From NCBI GenBank assembly GCA_002633025.1, contig NMRB01000072.1, positions 577,059 through 641,058 of the forward strand: a DNA stretch of 64,000 bases, read 5' to 3'. A program made the position numbers and the translations under genes. The notes under the pieces are model-generated. The model ran no database searches. It was not told where the DNA came from and saw only the letters and a program-made list of their open reading frames with translations. This document shows, piece after piece, positions 36,573 to 49,300 of the stretch. Position 1 is the first letter of the stretch, and the number at the start of each line of letters is the position of its first letter. The stretch is from Notospermus geniculatus (Eukaryota > Nemertea > Pilidiophora > Heteronemertea > Lineidae).

Positions 36573-37480
36573 ACAGATTTCTATATACCCCTGTTAGGGT
36601 TAACTCTCAATAACGGCACATTATGTTACAGCACCGGGTCATTGTCCATTAAGCCCCCAAATCTCCCTTGTCAGTCATCAGTGATGAGACTGGCCTGAGT
36701 TTAAAAATCAGGAAAACCACAAGTTACCATAAACACCAATTCAAGCTGTATCATGTTACCGGTAATTTTGGTTAACCTTATTATTAAATCAGGAACACAT
36801 TTTCGGCAGGCCAAAAATCAGGAATTCCTGATAAATCAGGAAAAATCTCATCCCTGATTCATACCCGGAAATATCATCCATGACTTGTATAGGCCTGATG
36901 GGGCTGTTTGAACTGTCAGGGTGTCGAAGTGGAAGCACTGGCCCCTGTCACGTTTGAGGTTGTTATGCAAGTTACGGTTCGACCCCGGTCGGAATCGCTC
37001 GTCAAGTGACACAGAGGGCGACTCTCTTCAACAGTTCACGTTTTCGCCGGGCTGGTTTTCCCAATTTAGAGCTCGACTCTCATACGATAGCGGTAAAAGC
37101 GGATCATTCGCTCGGTTTTGGCCATAAGTAATTCACGAAAATTGTTAAGCACCATCCAACACTAATGTCCTATATAGTGAAAGCCTCAAAATGATATCAG
37201 AATCACGATGAAATAATATTCTTTATAGAATGGACATCTTCGTGGCCACCAAGTAAAAACAATTGTATAGGAAGATACATTTTCTCACAAGGTGGAGAAA
37301 ACCTGGCACGTATCGCGCATCCTCCCACAGCAGGGGTCTACCTCAAATCATCCATTCACATGAGTGTGGATGAAGATGCGAATTAATACCCCTGTATATG
37401 GCAGGGTCCGTATCGTGCAAGTTTTGGTTCATAAGATAGAGAATTGTTGACCATACTTGGAAGATTTGAAACAACATGCA

Positions 37481-38046
37481 CCCTAGTTTTGGCATTCGTC
37501 ACTGATCAGTGAACATTCCCTAGTTTTGGCATTCGTCACTGATCAGTGAACATTCCCTAGTTTTGGCATTCATCACTGATCAGTGAACATTCCCTAGTTT
37601 CGGCATTCATCACTGATCAGTGAACATTCCCTAGTTTTGGCATTCGTCACTGATCAGTGAACATTCCCTAGTTTCGGCATTCATCACTGATCAGTGAACA
37701 TTCCATAGTTTTGGCATTCATCACTGATCAGTGAACATTCCCTCGTTTCGGCATTCATCACTGATCAGTGGACATTCCCTAGTTTTGGCATTCGTCACTG
37801 ATCAGTGGACATTCCCTAGTTTTGGCATTCGTCACTGATCAGTGAACATTCCATAGTTTTGGCATTCGTCACTGATCAGTGAACATTCCATAGTTTTGGC
37901 ATTCATCACTGATCAGTGAACATCCCTAGTTTTGGCATCATCACTGATCAGTGAACATTCCCTAGTTTCGGCATTCATCACTGACCAGTGAACATTCCCT
38001 AGTTTCGGCATTCGTCACTGATCAGTGAACATTCCCTAGTTTTGGC
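37481..38046 (+). repeat. 37-bp satellite/minisatellite, about 15 copies
   Basis: The unit begins CCCTAGTTTTGGCATTCGTC and ends ACTGATCAGTGAACATT. Variants include TTTCGGC for TTTTGGC, ATTCATC for ATTCGTC and GTGGAC for GTGAAC. Each unit holds the perfect 14-bp palindrome TCACTGATCAGTGA. The array ends abruptly at TTTTGGCTCCTACG. Confidence 0.95.
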
Positions 38047-38214
38047 TCCTACGTAATACTTGCAGACGGAATGGTGGCGATATCAGTACGGGCTAGACCA
38101 TGAAGAGTTTTCAACCGGTATCTGTAAACATATATTCCAACACGAAAAATGACTGTTGATACGTTGGAGATTACGAGTAGTTGGCGTAATGCTCTTAATC
38201 TAAGTATAATAAAC

Positions 38215-38448
38215 TAAAGTCTGGCAACATCTATCTTCGACCTAATGGAATGCGGAAGTCATGTAATGTGGCCGAGCTTTGCGGTTTTTAATCATGCCTG
38301 TCGACCATTTGTGGTCGTTCCCCGATTGTTCGCGCTGTCCACTGGTCATTCAATAGCTGCGTGTGATTAAAGGTCCGTGGAAAATCCAACGATCAATTTC
38401 CTAACTTCCGCATTCCATTGGGTCAAAGTTAGATGTTGCCAGACTTTA
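38215..38448. mobile_element. MITE with ~45-bp terminal inverted repeats
   Basis: Ends are TAAAGTCTGGCAACATCTA and TAGATGTTGCCAGACTTTA, with inverted similarity continuing to ATGGAATGCGGAAGT. The element is 234 bp with no ORF and lies about 170 bp from the satellite array. Confidence 0.75.
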
Positions 38449-38861
38449 AACATCGTGTAAGATATTTGATACAACGAAGATTCACTCACAATGACAAAAA
38501 ATTCCTATCAGGTTGGCCGATGTATTAAGTATGAGAGATGCCAGTTACGTGTTTTCAATAGCTGCAGCAGTCTGTATAGTACAATATAATGACTGAACAA
38601 AATATTTTGCGAAATTCAGTAGTGTGCTGGATTAAAATTAGACCATCTGACGTCTTTAGCGGGGTGTAGGACTGTTAAGGTGGGTCATCCAACTAAGGTC
38701 ATCCAATGACACTACAGTATTCATTTGCGAGAACATGAGGAGATTTTTTAACGAGTTCAAGATTAGGACCATGGTTTAGGGCAATTATTGGTTTCTCTCA
38801 GTGGAATTTCTCAAAATATATTTAGCGGGAAGAACACTGATGTGGCTAGAGGTCGGTGTAC

Positions 38862-38931
38862 CGGCTGGTGTAGAGGACACATGACACGGTTTTCTGTCTG
38901 GTGTAGCGGACACATGACACGGTTTTCTGTC
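38862..38931 (+). repeat. two-copy ~35-bp direct repeat
   Basis: CTGGTGTAG(A/C)GGACACATGA followed by CACGGTTTTCTGT occurs twice back to back. Confidence 0.8.
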
Positions 38932-39401
38932 ATTTCAAGGAGAGCTGGGTTGTGAGAGTGCAGTTGCGTGGTCCCGTCAATTAAAGGAAGCAACACGACT
39001 AGTTGCTATAGCTACAGGAAGAGGATCTTTCGACAATGAGAGCTCAAAATAATTCTTTGAGACACAAGATAAAGTGAGGTGCTAAAAAGGGCCTACAACA
39101 GATTTAATCACTAGCACTTGGAACGCCGCATAATAAAAATGATTTCGTAGCCTGGCAAACCGTTACCGGTAACAATTTCACGCAAAAAGGGACATTTCAA
39201 ATCTGAAATATATGCATTACTGCAAAATGTCATATTGTTCACCAATGATACTGATTAAAGACTAAAAGTTACACTAACTTCAATCAACCCTCCCATATCC
39301 AAGGACAGACTCTACGCAGCCCTCACTCCGCTCCACGAATAGGCGAATTGATGAGGGTCTGGAAAAGATTGCTGGTGGAGTCTAGTCCAAGGCTAAATCA
39401 C

Positions 39402-39660
39402 GGCCGGATCCAGGGTTGACAGAGGGGAGGGGGCGTAGCTTGACGGAGATGGTGAGCACTGAAAGCGCAAAGTACAAACGGGGGTCTGGGGCCCACCCCA
39501 GAAAAACTTGACAAATTAAGTGCTTTTAGATGCATTTTCCTGGCATCTGAGAGCAAAATACTCGAATTTTTATGTCATTAAATTTTTCTTGCTAAAAATA
39601 TCATTGCTGTGCCAAAAAAGGGGGTGGGGGTGTATGCCCCCCACGCCCCTGGATCCGACC
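39402..39660. mobile_element. G-rich GGATCC-ended MITE-like element
   Basis: Left GGCCGGATCCAGGG and right CCCCTGGATCCGACC are inverted, each bordered by a G- or C-rich run. The internal CATTTTCCTGGCATCTGA motif is shared with 26898-27062, and in diverged form with 40702-40938. Confidence 0.65.
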
Positions 39661-40355
39661 CTGTAAATTGTGCCATAATCACAAAAAATCAAATCAGAAA
39701 CACAAGTCATGTGAAAATGTAGCCATCATGAATGGTGTTGACCGTTGATGACAGCACCAAAATGGATACGCTCGTATCAACATACTCTTGACGCTGGATT
39801 TCAAGATATTCTGACAATAATTGATACCACTAAAATCTCTATGACGACGGTTACCCAAGAAACCTCCAGCAGATGCCAGTCTGCAAAATATATACATTTA
39901 CAATACTGTGAGCATAAAAGACACTCTTTTACTCACTTCACCTCGAATTCTGCAATCAAAAGTCAGGCATTAAGAACCTGATGTTGGAGATGTTTTCTTC
40001 ACTATAATTACCTCCAGATTGATCTCATGACCCCAATTTCACAACGGCGTGAAAAAATTCACAAATTTAAACCAAGGGATGGTCCCCTTAAAACTGCTAC
40101 GTATCGGAGCACGAATTACTGGAAATTTAACTGTTACGAAAGACCGCTAGTATCAATACAATAAGGTCGTCGGTACTGATAGAGAGATTTCGAAAACATC
40201 ACTGAAATTTTTATAGGGTACAACAAGGCAGATTCTTTCAACAGCTTCACAATATTTCAAAACCCTGAACAATATTTGCATCCTGTACATGCCACATCTG
40301 ATATTCATGGTTATTTATCTGAATTGTTTGGACATCCCACCAAAAGGGTGAGTGG

Positions 40356-43300
40356 TTATGTTTTTGTAGTATCACATGAGTCCAGGTTCTGTCCAGAATC
40401 GGCCATGCCCACGATATCAAGAGTATAATCTGTTGCCATTTTGATATATGCAATGCATCCTTTGAATCCAGTGGTCCAAAGACGTTTGGTCTTCTCAGCA
40501 ACATTGCGGGCCCCGCCTGGAAGAAACAATTGTACCAATAAAAACACCTTGAATATCAAGGGCTACGGTCACTTCGCCTTCGGCACTACGCTTCACGCAC
40601 GTAAATAGCGCATATTCCGAAGGCTAGCTAGTATATGAACCCTACAAGATGCGATTCTATGGCAGGGAGCATTTTGATGGGGATGGGGGAGTGTGTGACC
40701 AGGCGCGGATCCAGCGGAATTTTGGCAGAGGGGGGGGGGGCAGGGCCGCCGAGAGCGGTCGTTGCAGGCGTACTCCGAAGATACCCGCACCGGGGCCTCA
40801 ACCAGAAAATTTTGAAATCTAGAAGGCCGTAGACGCGATTTCCTGGCATCTCAGTATCAAAACAGAAGCTTTATTCTTGCGTTTTTTGCTTATTGTCGCA
40901 AATTATTGAAAACGAAATTGGTGGTGGCGAGCGGGGGGNNNNNNNNNNNNNNNNNNNNNNNNNNNNNNNNNNNNNNNNNNNNNNNNNNNNNNNNNNNNNN
41001 NNNNNNNNNNNNNNNNNNNNNNNNNNNNNNNGGAAATGAAAAGACGTTGGCGTGTGAGATCACCTAAAATATTTACCTTTGGATCCTTATATCATACCAA
41101 TTATTAAGCTGCACGGGCACCCTGCCATACTGGACCATTTTTTCGCCACCGCCTAGATTGAATCGGACTCTGATATATCCATCGACAAGTCCCACACCCA
41201 GGTAGTTACTTCTCCCAGAATCTATCTCAGCCCCTGTCCAGAGGATCAGGCCATTTGGATCTTCTGGGCGCAGCCTGATTTTTATGTCAGTATTTGCTCC
41301 AGAGACCCTGAAATCAAGGGCAAATAGCCTTAAATTGGTTGCTCATACAAAGTTACTTGAAGGTACTGGTAACAGAATGGTTTGAAGGATGCAATTGACA
41401 TGACCTACAGTAGGGAAGAAGGCAAAGCCATCCTGACAGCAGCTGTAAGCCAGGACTGAAGGTGCAGCGTTGTGGCAGTTTTCTCAGGCAAGTTGGATCT
41501 CAAGCAACTTTGCCATAGAAAACTCTAAGCAGTCGCTATTGATGTTGGTCCAAGTGGAAGTCCTAGGAAAGAACAACAATGTTGGTGTCATGCTGATGTG
41601 GATTAGTGCCTTGGCCAAAAGCCTCTCCTCAAACCTTTAGGTCGTTACGGTGGAGGTTGACATATCATATGACTTTGACCTGACTTACTTGGTGACAACA
41701 TCATTATCAATGTAGCTGAGGAAACTATCACCACTGAATAACGGCACTGTGATATCTTGAGGGATTTCTGGAAATGAGAAAGGTACAGTTGAGCATAAAG
41801 GTATATCAACAGACAAGGATGTCACCATTTGACTGCACTTGGCACCCCGACTGAGACCACTCAGTTTCTTCAGTTAGTTACCCAAACACCTACCATCCTC
41901 ACAGTTAGTATTTTTGTATCCGAGCGGACAGTCGCACCGATAATTATCAACAATCGGACGACAAATTCCTCCATTTTGGCAAGGCATGCCGTCACATGGA
42001 TGACGGCAACTGTTTATATTAACGCCATCTATTGCTCCTTTGACAAGGTCTATCTTCTTGCCATTGATGGTAATCTGCAATGGAAGAAGAAAATGGTATC
42101 ACAATCTCAGAATGTCCAGTTCAACTTTAGATTTTGAATGTCAATCGTCTCAGAAAGTATTGTAAACCATGTAGACAGAAGACATTAATTTACCTTTTGT
42201 ATACATCCTTCAAAGGACTTGGTAACTCCCAAGAAAGCCGACGTCTCATCATAATTCCTGTGACCACCAATGAACAGGTCAAGCATCAAGGTGAGCTGAA
42301 CGTAGGCCCCTTGGGCGAACCCCTCAACTGGTCCTTGTTTGTCGACCTCCATGATGCCGTATCGGCCGGTGCGAGAGAGGTGAACATAATGCCAATGATT
42401 CAGCAGGATAGTGTTTGTACTCCTGGAAAGAATAGATTACATGTACATGAAGGAGGAAGGACCTGTCATGATAGGACAGACTAGAGGTTCTGGCAGTAGA
42501 AATGATTTCCATAGGCCCACATGGAATGAGCAGGTAAAATATCAAACTGGCTCCATATTCATAAACATACTTAAGTCAAAGTGTGATTATACTTATCTTT
42601 TGTGTTGAACAAAGGGTAAAAGTCATACTTAGACTTAAGTAGTTTTATGAATATGGCCCCTGGAGTATTCACAATGAAGGACTTGATGGTTATTATTCTC
42701 AAGCAAATAATTAGGAGGATGCAATACAAACTATCATGGTTACACGCAAAAAATTTCAGTGTTGGATCCAACATTTATGTGGCCTGAGACTTAATCCAAC
42801 ACTCAAGTCAGTATCCATATTGGATCTGACACTTATGTGGCATGGAAGTGAAGCCAACACTTAAGTCAGTAATTTATGTTGCATCCAACACTTACATGTA
42901 TGTGGCCTGAGAGTAAATTCATTACTTAAGTCAGTATTCATGTGGGATCAAATCTTATACGGTACGAGAGTGAAACCAGTACTTGAATTTTTCGGAAGGG
43001 ACACAACAGCGTTGAACAAAACAACACAAACCTGATGATGGCTGGACTTGTGCCCAGATCAAACCTGAATTCCAGGTAACCATTAACTAGTGCTAGTGAG
43101 ATGAAGTCTCCACGTCTGTCCCATGTGTAGCCGTTGTAGAGAATTAAACCTGTTGAACTGACGGGTTTAAAGAGGAGGTCTATTTCTGTGTTAGTCAGTG
43201 AGGTCCTCTTCACGCCTGTGTGCCGCAGGTAGGAGTGGCCGCTGAAGTACGGCAGGACGAGGGAGACCGCTGAAAGAGAGAGAGCAGCAAGGTGACATTC

Positions 43301-46300
43301 AGGAGACTCGAAGTGATGTCTGGAGACTGATGGCCCGTGCTGTTACAGCAGTTTCCGTTTTACCGCACCTCCATAGAGAGTNGGTTACGAAACGTGCCCT
43401 GCTAACGGACGACGACGGACGACGACGGACGACGACGGACGACGGACGCTGCGCCATTGTAAAGAGCTCACGGGTGAGCTAAAAAGTGAGAATGTTCTTT
43501 TATGAGGCGTAACAGCGACCGAGTTATCCAACAATGGCCGTTGTCAAAAGAGGTTAGACATGTGGGAGTGTTCTTTCAATTCTATCATGATTTCGTATTC
43601 AATGTAACTGGTTGTCTCTTTCTAACACCCACGAAGGCTTATATCATCCTACAGACATTCCATTCTTTACCACTGCTACAGCACACGCACAGGACACCAC
43701 CTGAAAGTCAACCACCACTGAATACGTCAGAAACACGGAGACACTGACGTCACCCACACAGTCAACACTTCAAAATAGGATCTCAAGTTGGAATCCGTCC
43801 TGTATTTGGGAAAGTGCAAAAATTTTCAAGTTTTTGTTGGCAAAATCATGCTTCTAAACTTGCTATACATGTAGTTTCATACTGAAATGGAAAATAACGG
43901 CCAGCTATACATGTACATATAGACCTCAGTGCATAATCTAGAGCTGCAGCCTGTGAAAACCTTAGATGTGTTTTTGAAAAATCTAACTATGGGCTACATT
44001 GGGTTTGTGTTGGGATACACCAGCCACTTAAAACAGAGGGCGTTCGGGCCCCGAGTAAGTATAAAATAAAAGAAGCTGTTTTGAAATGCATTTCTTCTTC
44101 TGCAACACATAAAGACAAATTGCCGGATGTCAAGTCTAGCACTACTTGTGGGTGCGTGTAGGGGTGGGTATCGATGAAGTGCAATATATTTACCAAGTTT
44201 GATGAATGTCGAGGGAATCTGGCCAAAACGGCAGGAAGAACTCAGTAACAAGTTGATGTCGTCTGCAGTCAGTTACATGAGAATGGCATAGGGGTTTTGA
44301 AGTCTGTGTGCCAGCAATCAGAAAGATCATCGACACTGACTTGCTGCTTGATAAAGCCTTGAAACTCTAGGGGAGACCGGGGCTGGTTGTAACAGGGGTA
44401 GGTTGTAACAGAGCTAATATTTCCTTGAATATCCGCTGGAAAGGGCTGAGTTTCCTCACATATATTGACATTGATACCGGCCACCTTTGTACCAAAGGGC
44501 ATCTGAATGTCCGAATTGACTTTCCAAAAAATCGACAAAAACCGTTTTTACTACATGAAAGTAAAAAATGACCTGATCAGAAAATCTCTTCTGCTTCACT
44601 GCCTGTGCAGTTTTAGAAGTTTGTTTGGATACTATTTGAATAATGATGTAAAGCCTGTACAACTGGTCCAGAGTGATAAGGCCCACTCCCACATGCTTTG
44701 GTATTGCAGCCCACATTTGACCTGAACTATAGGTGGGGTTGGTTGTAACAAACATGGTAACAGCGTCACCCTGCTGAGATATTTGCCTATCTCACTTTTT
44801 TAGGTTTTGATAAAATGGCAAAAAACCAAATTGCTTATCTCACCACTTGGAGATAGGCAAAATTAAAGGTTTTCATCAATCCTCACCCCTCATCCTACAG
44901 ACTGTTCAATCGATTATTTTTTGTAAGAAGAACGGATTTGCTGTGTTTAGAAGTTTATTTAGGAGACAAATACCCGTGTCGTTTTGAAAAACACATGAAG
45001 AAGTAAAGGGAAATTTGCCATGCTCACTTTATGAGATGTGTTACAACCAACCCCGAAATTTTTTGACGGGGCAGGTGGTACCACTCGACATTGGACCCAT
45101 TTTTCAGAGACATGGATAGAGATGGCTAAACTTTGTTTAGTGCACAAGTGACCATTGATATCAAATATTCAAAAGACCAAGCAGGTTATAAATACCTCCT
45201 GTAATTAGGAAGTAATCGACCTCAAAAGAAAAAGTGTTACAACCAGCCCCGGTCTCCCCTACTTCACTTGGAGATACATGTAGAAAAATTTGTAATGCAC
45301 TTGAAGAATATAGCTGTGGGGGTGGATAACGAGCGTCTCAATGATACCTGCCTGTTTTGGCCAGATGCTTTCAAAAATGAGCGAGGGCCTTCCAACCTTA
45401 AGCATCAGGGCATTGCCAAGATGTAGTAAACAGATCTCACAAGAAAGACAGTGAAGGGAGTTTAGATATTACGAAAGATACCAAAAGTAGATAAGATACT
45501 CATAAGATCCTTGCTAAGAAAATGGCTAGTTTATGAGTGAAGATCTCCATGCTATGAATTAAGACATGAGACATAATGGTATGACAGAATTATGGTTAAT
45601 CGTGTCAGTTTCAAAGATCCTTAAGGTTGGTAAGTTGTGCAGAGCTACAAAACTGAGGTCACTGATAATGTCTCAATACTTCACTTGGTCCTTTTAGTAG
45701 TAGAAGGTCTGCAACGTTTTCCCTTTCCGTTGCAGCCCACGGCAAAGAATGGTTTAAAATTTGCCAATAGATATCTCCAACATGTACAGTACTTTGACTT
45801 TCCCTTTCACTCCAAGGGAATTGACAAAACCTTGGAGGATGGCGTTTTCAGCAAAAGAAATTCCTTTCAAAATATTCCATTTGAGTTTTTGTCACATGAG
45901 AGCGACGATGTTGGACTGCATGTAAGTCAGACCAACGTATCAGTGACCTCAGGTATTAGTATATTTAGTATCATCCCTAATGAAAAAAGCCTCAAAGTGG
46001 ACTAGAAACAGGACAAAGGCAGAACCAATGTTCAGGTTGAAGAGAGTATCCTTACCCTTAGATGCTGGAAACAAACCAATGAAAAAAAAGATGAGGTAAT
46101 TTGGATTTGAAAGGTTCTGAACAGCTGCGACCAGTCCCAAGACTATACGGCTATGGGGAATGTTTTCAAGTGAGACGGAGATTGTCTGTGTTAGGAAGAT
46201 TTAAAGTGAGACATACCGGTAGCTGTAACCGTGTCTGGAAGTTTTCAAGTAAGACACAGCTTTGACTGGATCTCGAAGTTTACAAGTAGGACACAACTTT

Positions 46301-49300
46301 GACTGTGTCTGGAAGAGCACTCTGTATATGAAGGTCGTCATCCCCTGTGGCTGCTTAACCTGCTTAAGATGAGTCAGTTATTCTCAGAGGAGAAAAGGCT
46401 GTGCACCCTCCCCAAGGTTAATCACTCTACCAGTAATTTATTGACACAATGCGAAATTATTAATTGAAAATTTCACATCACTTCATCACATTGATGGTCA
46501 GTACAGAGCCATACTGTTAATCTCGGTTAGCCTAATTGCATGACCATGGACATTAGTATCCAACACGGCCATAGAAAATTCTAGTTGACAGGTTTGTAAT
46601 GATACATGGAAGATGATTAAACTTACACAGCGGTGCTGTATTCATTTACACCTGGGCTCTATACAGATGATGATGAACAAGTGAAGTGAATACATGATAA
46701 CTTGGTCAAATGAAATGTACGAGAATCGGTATATCCAAGTTCAGGCGATGGGTTTGAGTCTGGCAATATCATCATTTGATGGTCCTCGAAAAGTGGGTTA
46801 TATACTTACCGAGTTTTTGTATTAACACCATATTCGTTTTAAACGATTTTTTGTCCTCAACAAGTTGTTTTATTCGCAATATGCTGGAGTCACCAGAGGC
46901 TAAACTAGGGGCATCTGAGGTACTTGAAAGAGTTTCCCTAAATCCACCACATATTGCCCAAAATTCACACTCTTATGAGATACAGTGGGCAATATCATGC
47001 TCTCTATAGTCTAATTTCACAGGACCAGATTGAGCGCTATCAAAGAAGTTTAAAGGGGGAATTCTGGAGTTCGGTTACAAATCAGTCTCTCCATCATTAC
47101 AAACTTCATGTACTTTGATGAGCTACTTCAAGGAAGTTACCAACTTCGTCATGCCAGGAGCCCCAAAGGAAAACCACTAACATGACTAATGTCAGCTCAA
47201 TGCTGTTGTAACGAAACACCAGATTTCACACGACTAAAACTGCTTCTGAGAGTCATACTTCAAGGGAACTGTTCAGTTCCAATTCTCCTTCAAACGGTAA
47301 CAAATGGTAGTCGACGATATGGTTTATTGATGAAGTATCATTGTGAATAAAAGAGTGAACTTCGTTCATCGAGAGATCGTTCAAAATCTCAGGAATCATT
47401 AAAATACCATTAAATGAAAGGCTATGGCTGTCAACTCCAATGATTTAACTTACCACACTTAGAACCAAATGGCCTCCACCTTTGCTAGTGTCAAACCTAT
47501 TATTTTATTTCTTTTAACTTCTTTTAAATTCCATGTTGACGTAGGAGGCTAGGCTTGCAAAGTTTGTGTCTAACACTATACTTCCAAACACCCCACCCAA
47601 TACACACCTTTCTGGCAGCTCACGCCAACATATCCAATAGGACAGAGACAGATATGTTTGTCTGGTGATCGGGCCACACAAGTTCCATTGTTTTGACAGA
47701 TGACCCCTTTACAAACTTTAGAGCTGCATTCATCTGAAAAAAGGAAGGGCAAAACATAATAAGAGATCATTTGAGGAGTGCTGCTGAGGGTGGAGAGATT
47801 TTGGGTCTTCTGAAAAAGCCTTGACAACAAAGGAACGTACCAAAGAAAATGACCTCCAATAAGTAACTTCAAGGACTCCTACGCAAACTACGATCTACAA
47901 TTCTATGTTCCATGCTAACTAGTCGTGAATTGCATAACCAACAATGAAAATCGACCACATGTCATCTCCATTTCAGCCATCATGAAACTCTCCAGGTAAG
48001 AGTCCCCGATTTTTTTCTCCGCCAGATCCATCTCCCTGATTACTATGATCCATTATTTACAAGGGGTTGGCATATGAAATTGACATTACATCAACAATGG
48101 CAGAACTACTGTAATATATATCATGAAAGGGACAAGAAAAATCAATGGAAGTAACAAAAGAAACTTCGTCGCTTTGTGAAAAACGATAGTTTCTTTCGGA
48201 TCTGGATATAGTTCATTGAAACTGACATGCCCTTCCCAGGGAATGCAATTCAATCTCGGCCAACAAATTGTTAACATCACAGAGTTTCTTCTACGCCAGT
48301 TGATGGTAATAGTATTCCACATTTTACACCGTATTAGGCACGGCAAAGAAGCAGAGGGCGTTGCCAGCTTCATATTACCACGCAAACTAGGTCAGGATTG
48401 CATCATCAGTGACCTACTTAGGCGCTGCTCCATGTGAGAGTTATCTCTTGCATGATGGCTCTCTATGGGCAACTCAACCGCAGGAAACTATGGGCAGTCG
48501 TTTGTGTCTCAGCGAAAGCCGTCAGGAAAGCACGAATGGTGAATTGGCCATTGAGAACCGACTGTCGCAACAAAACTGTCACGTGAAGCAGCGTCCTAAA
48601 TCCCTGCCATGAACTCATCTGCTAAACTCACCGACATCGAGTCCATAGATGGCGTCGCCTACAAATGGCTGCCGTCTGAAGTCATACCGATGGGTATTTA
48701 TCTCCAGTTTCTCCACACAGCCTGTAAATCCGACAGACAGACCCGCTCGCTTGTGGAGAAGTTGTTTGTCGGGAAATCCTCCGAGGAATAAATCCCGTTT
48801 GAGAGATATCTTGGTGAATAAACCCTACAAAGAAAACAAAGATGTTATTTTCACAAACCAACCATGAAATATTGATTAGAAAGTTAAGCATTGTATAACA
48901 GGACTTGACAGTTGGCCTCCCAAGCGGACAACCTGCACCACCTCCCCAAATGTTTCATTGATGGATGGTCGCCTACCTTCGCTATCCCGCTCACAGCAGC
49001 TCCTTTATTGAGACTCATAAAACCAGTGCTGTCCACTCTTTGCACCATGATTTCATTCCATTGTCCCAGGTTCACCTTTTGGGTAGAATTGATATGAGCT
49101 TGCCCAGAACCACAGTCAAATCTGAAAATAGAGAGTGAAGGCTGGCCTGAGTTTAGGGACAGTAAACCATGACTGGTGTGTGTGTCATCATTACTTGGAG
49201 CCTCGTGCCCAAAGAATCTATCAAACCCTAGCTTTTTTCATCGCAATCAATCAAATAGGGGACTCGTAACTTGGTCCAATCAAAGCCAGGAGGGCAGACC

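Larger units (their letters stand above)
27063..40355. other. intergenic region between the RAD51AP-like gene and the LG/EGF gene
   Basis: I find no supported coding exon in about 13 kb. The region contains SINE-like sequence (27590-27670, 29452-29668), an A-rich tract (28763-29010), tandem foldbacks (29721-30027), MITEs (31328-31501, 36093-36572, 38215-38448, 39402-39660), a 33-40-bp degenerate tandem repeat (33260-33730) and a 37-bp satellite (37481-38046). The remainder is AT-rich unique sequence. Confidence 0.6.

Noticed and set aside
37481-38046. CRISPR-like regular repeats
   Set aside because: Units are contiguous with no unique spacers, and the genome is clearly eukaryotic. It is a satellite.
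45637-46005. 122-residue plus-strand ORF
   Set aside because: No recognisable domain, located in an intron of the minus-strand gene, and without splice or polyadenylation context.
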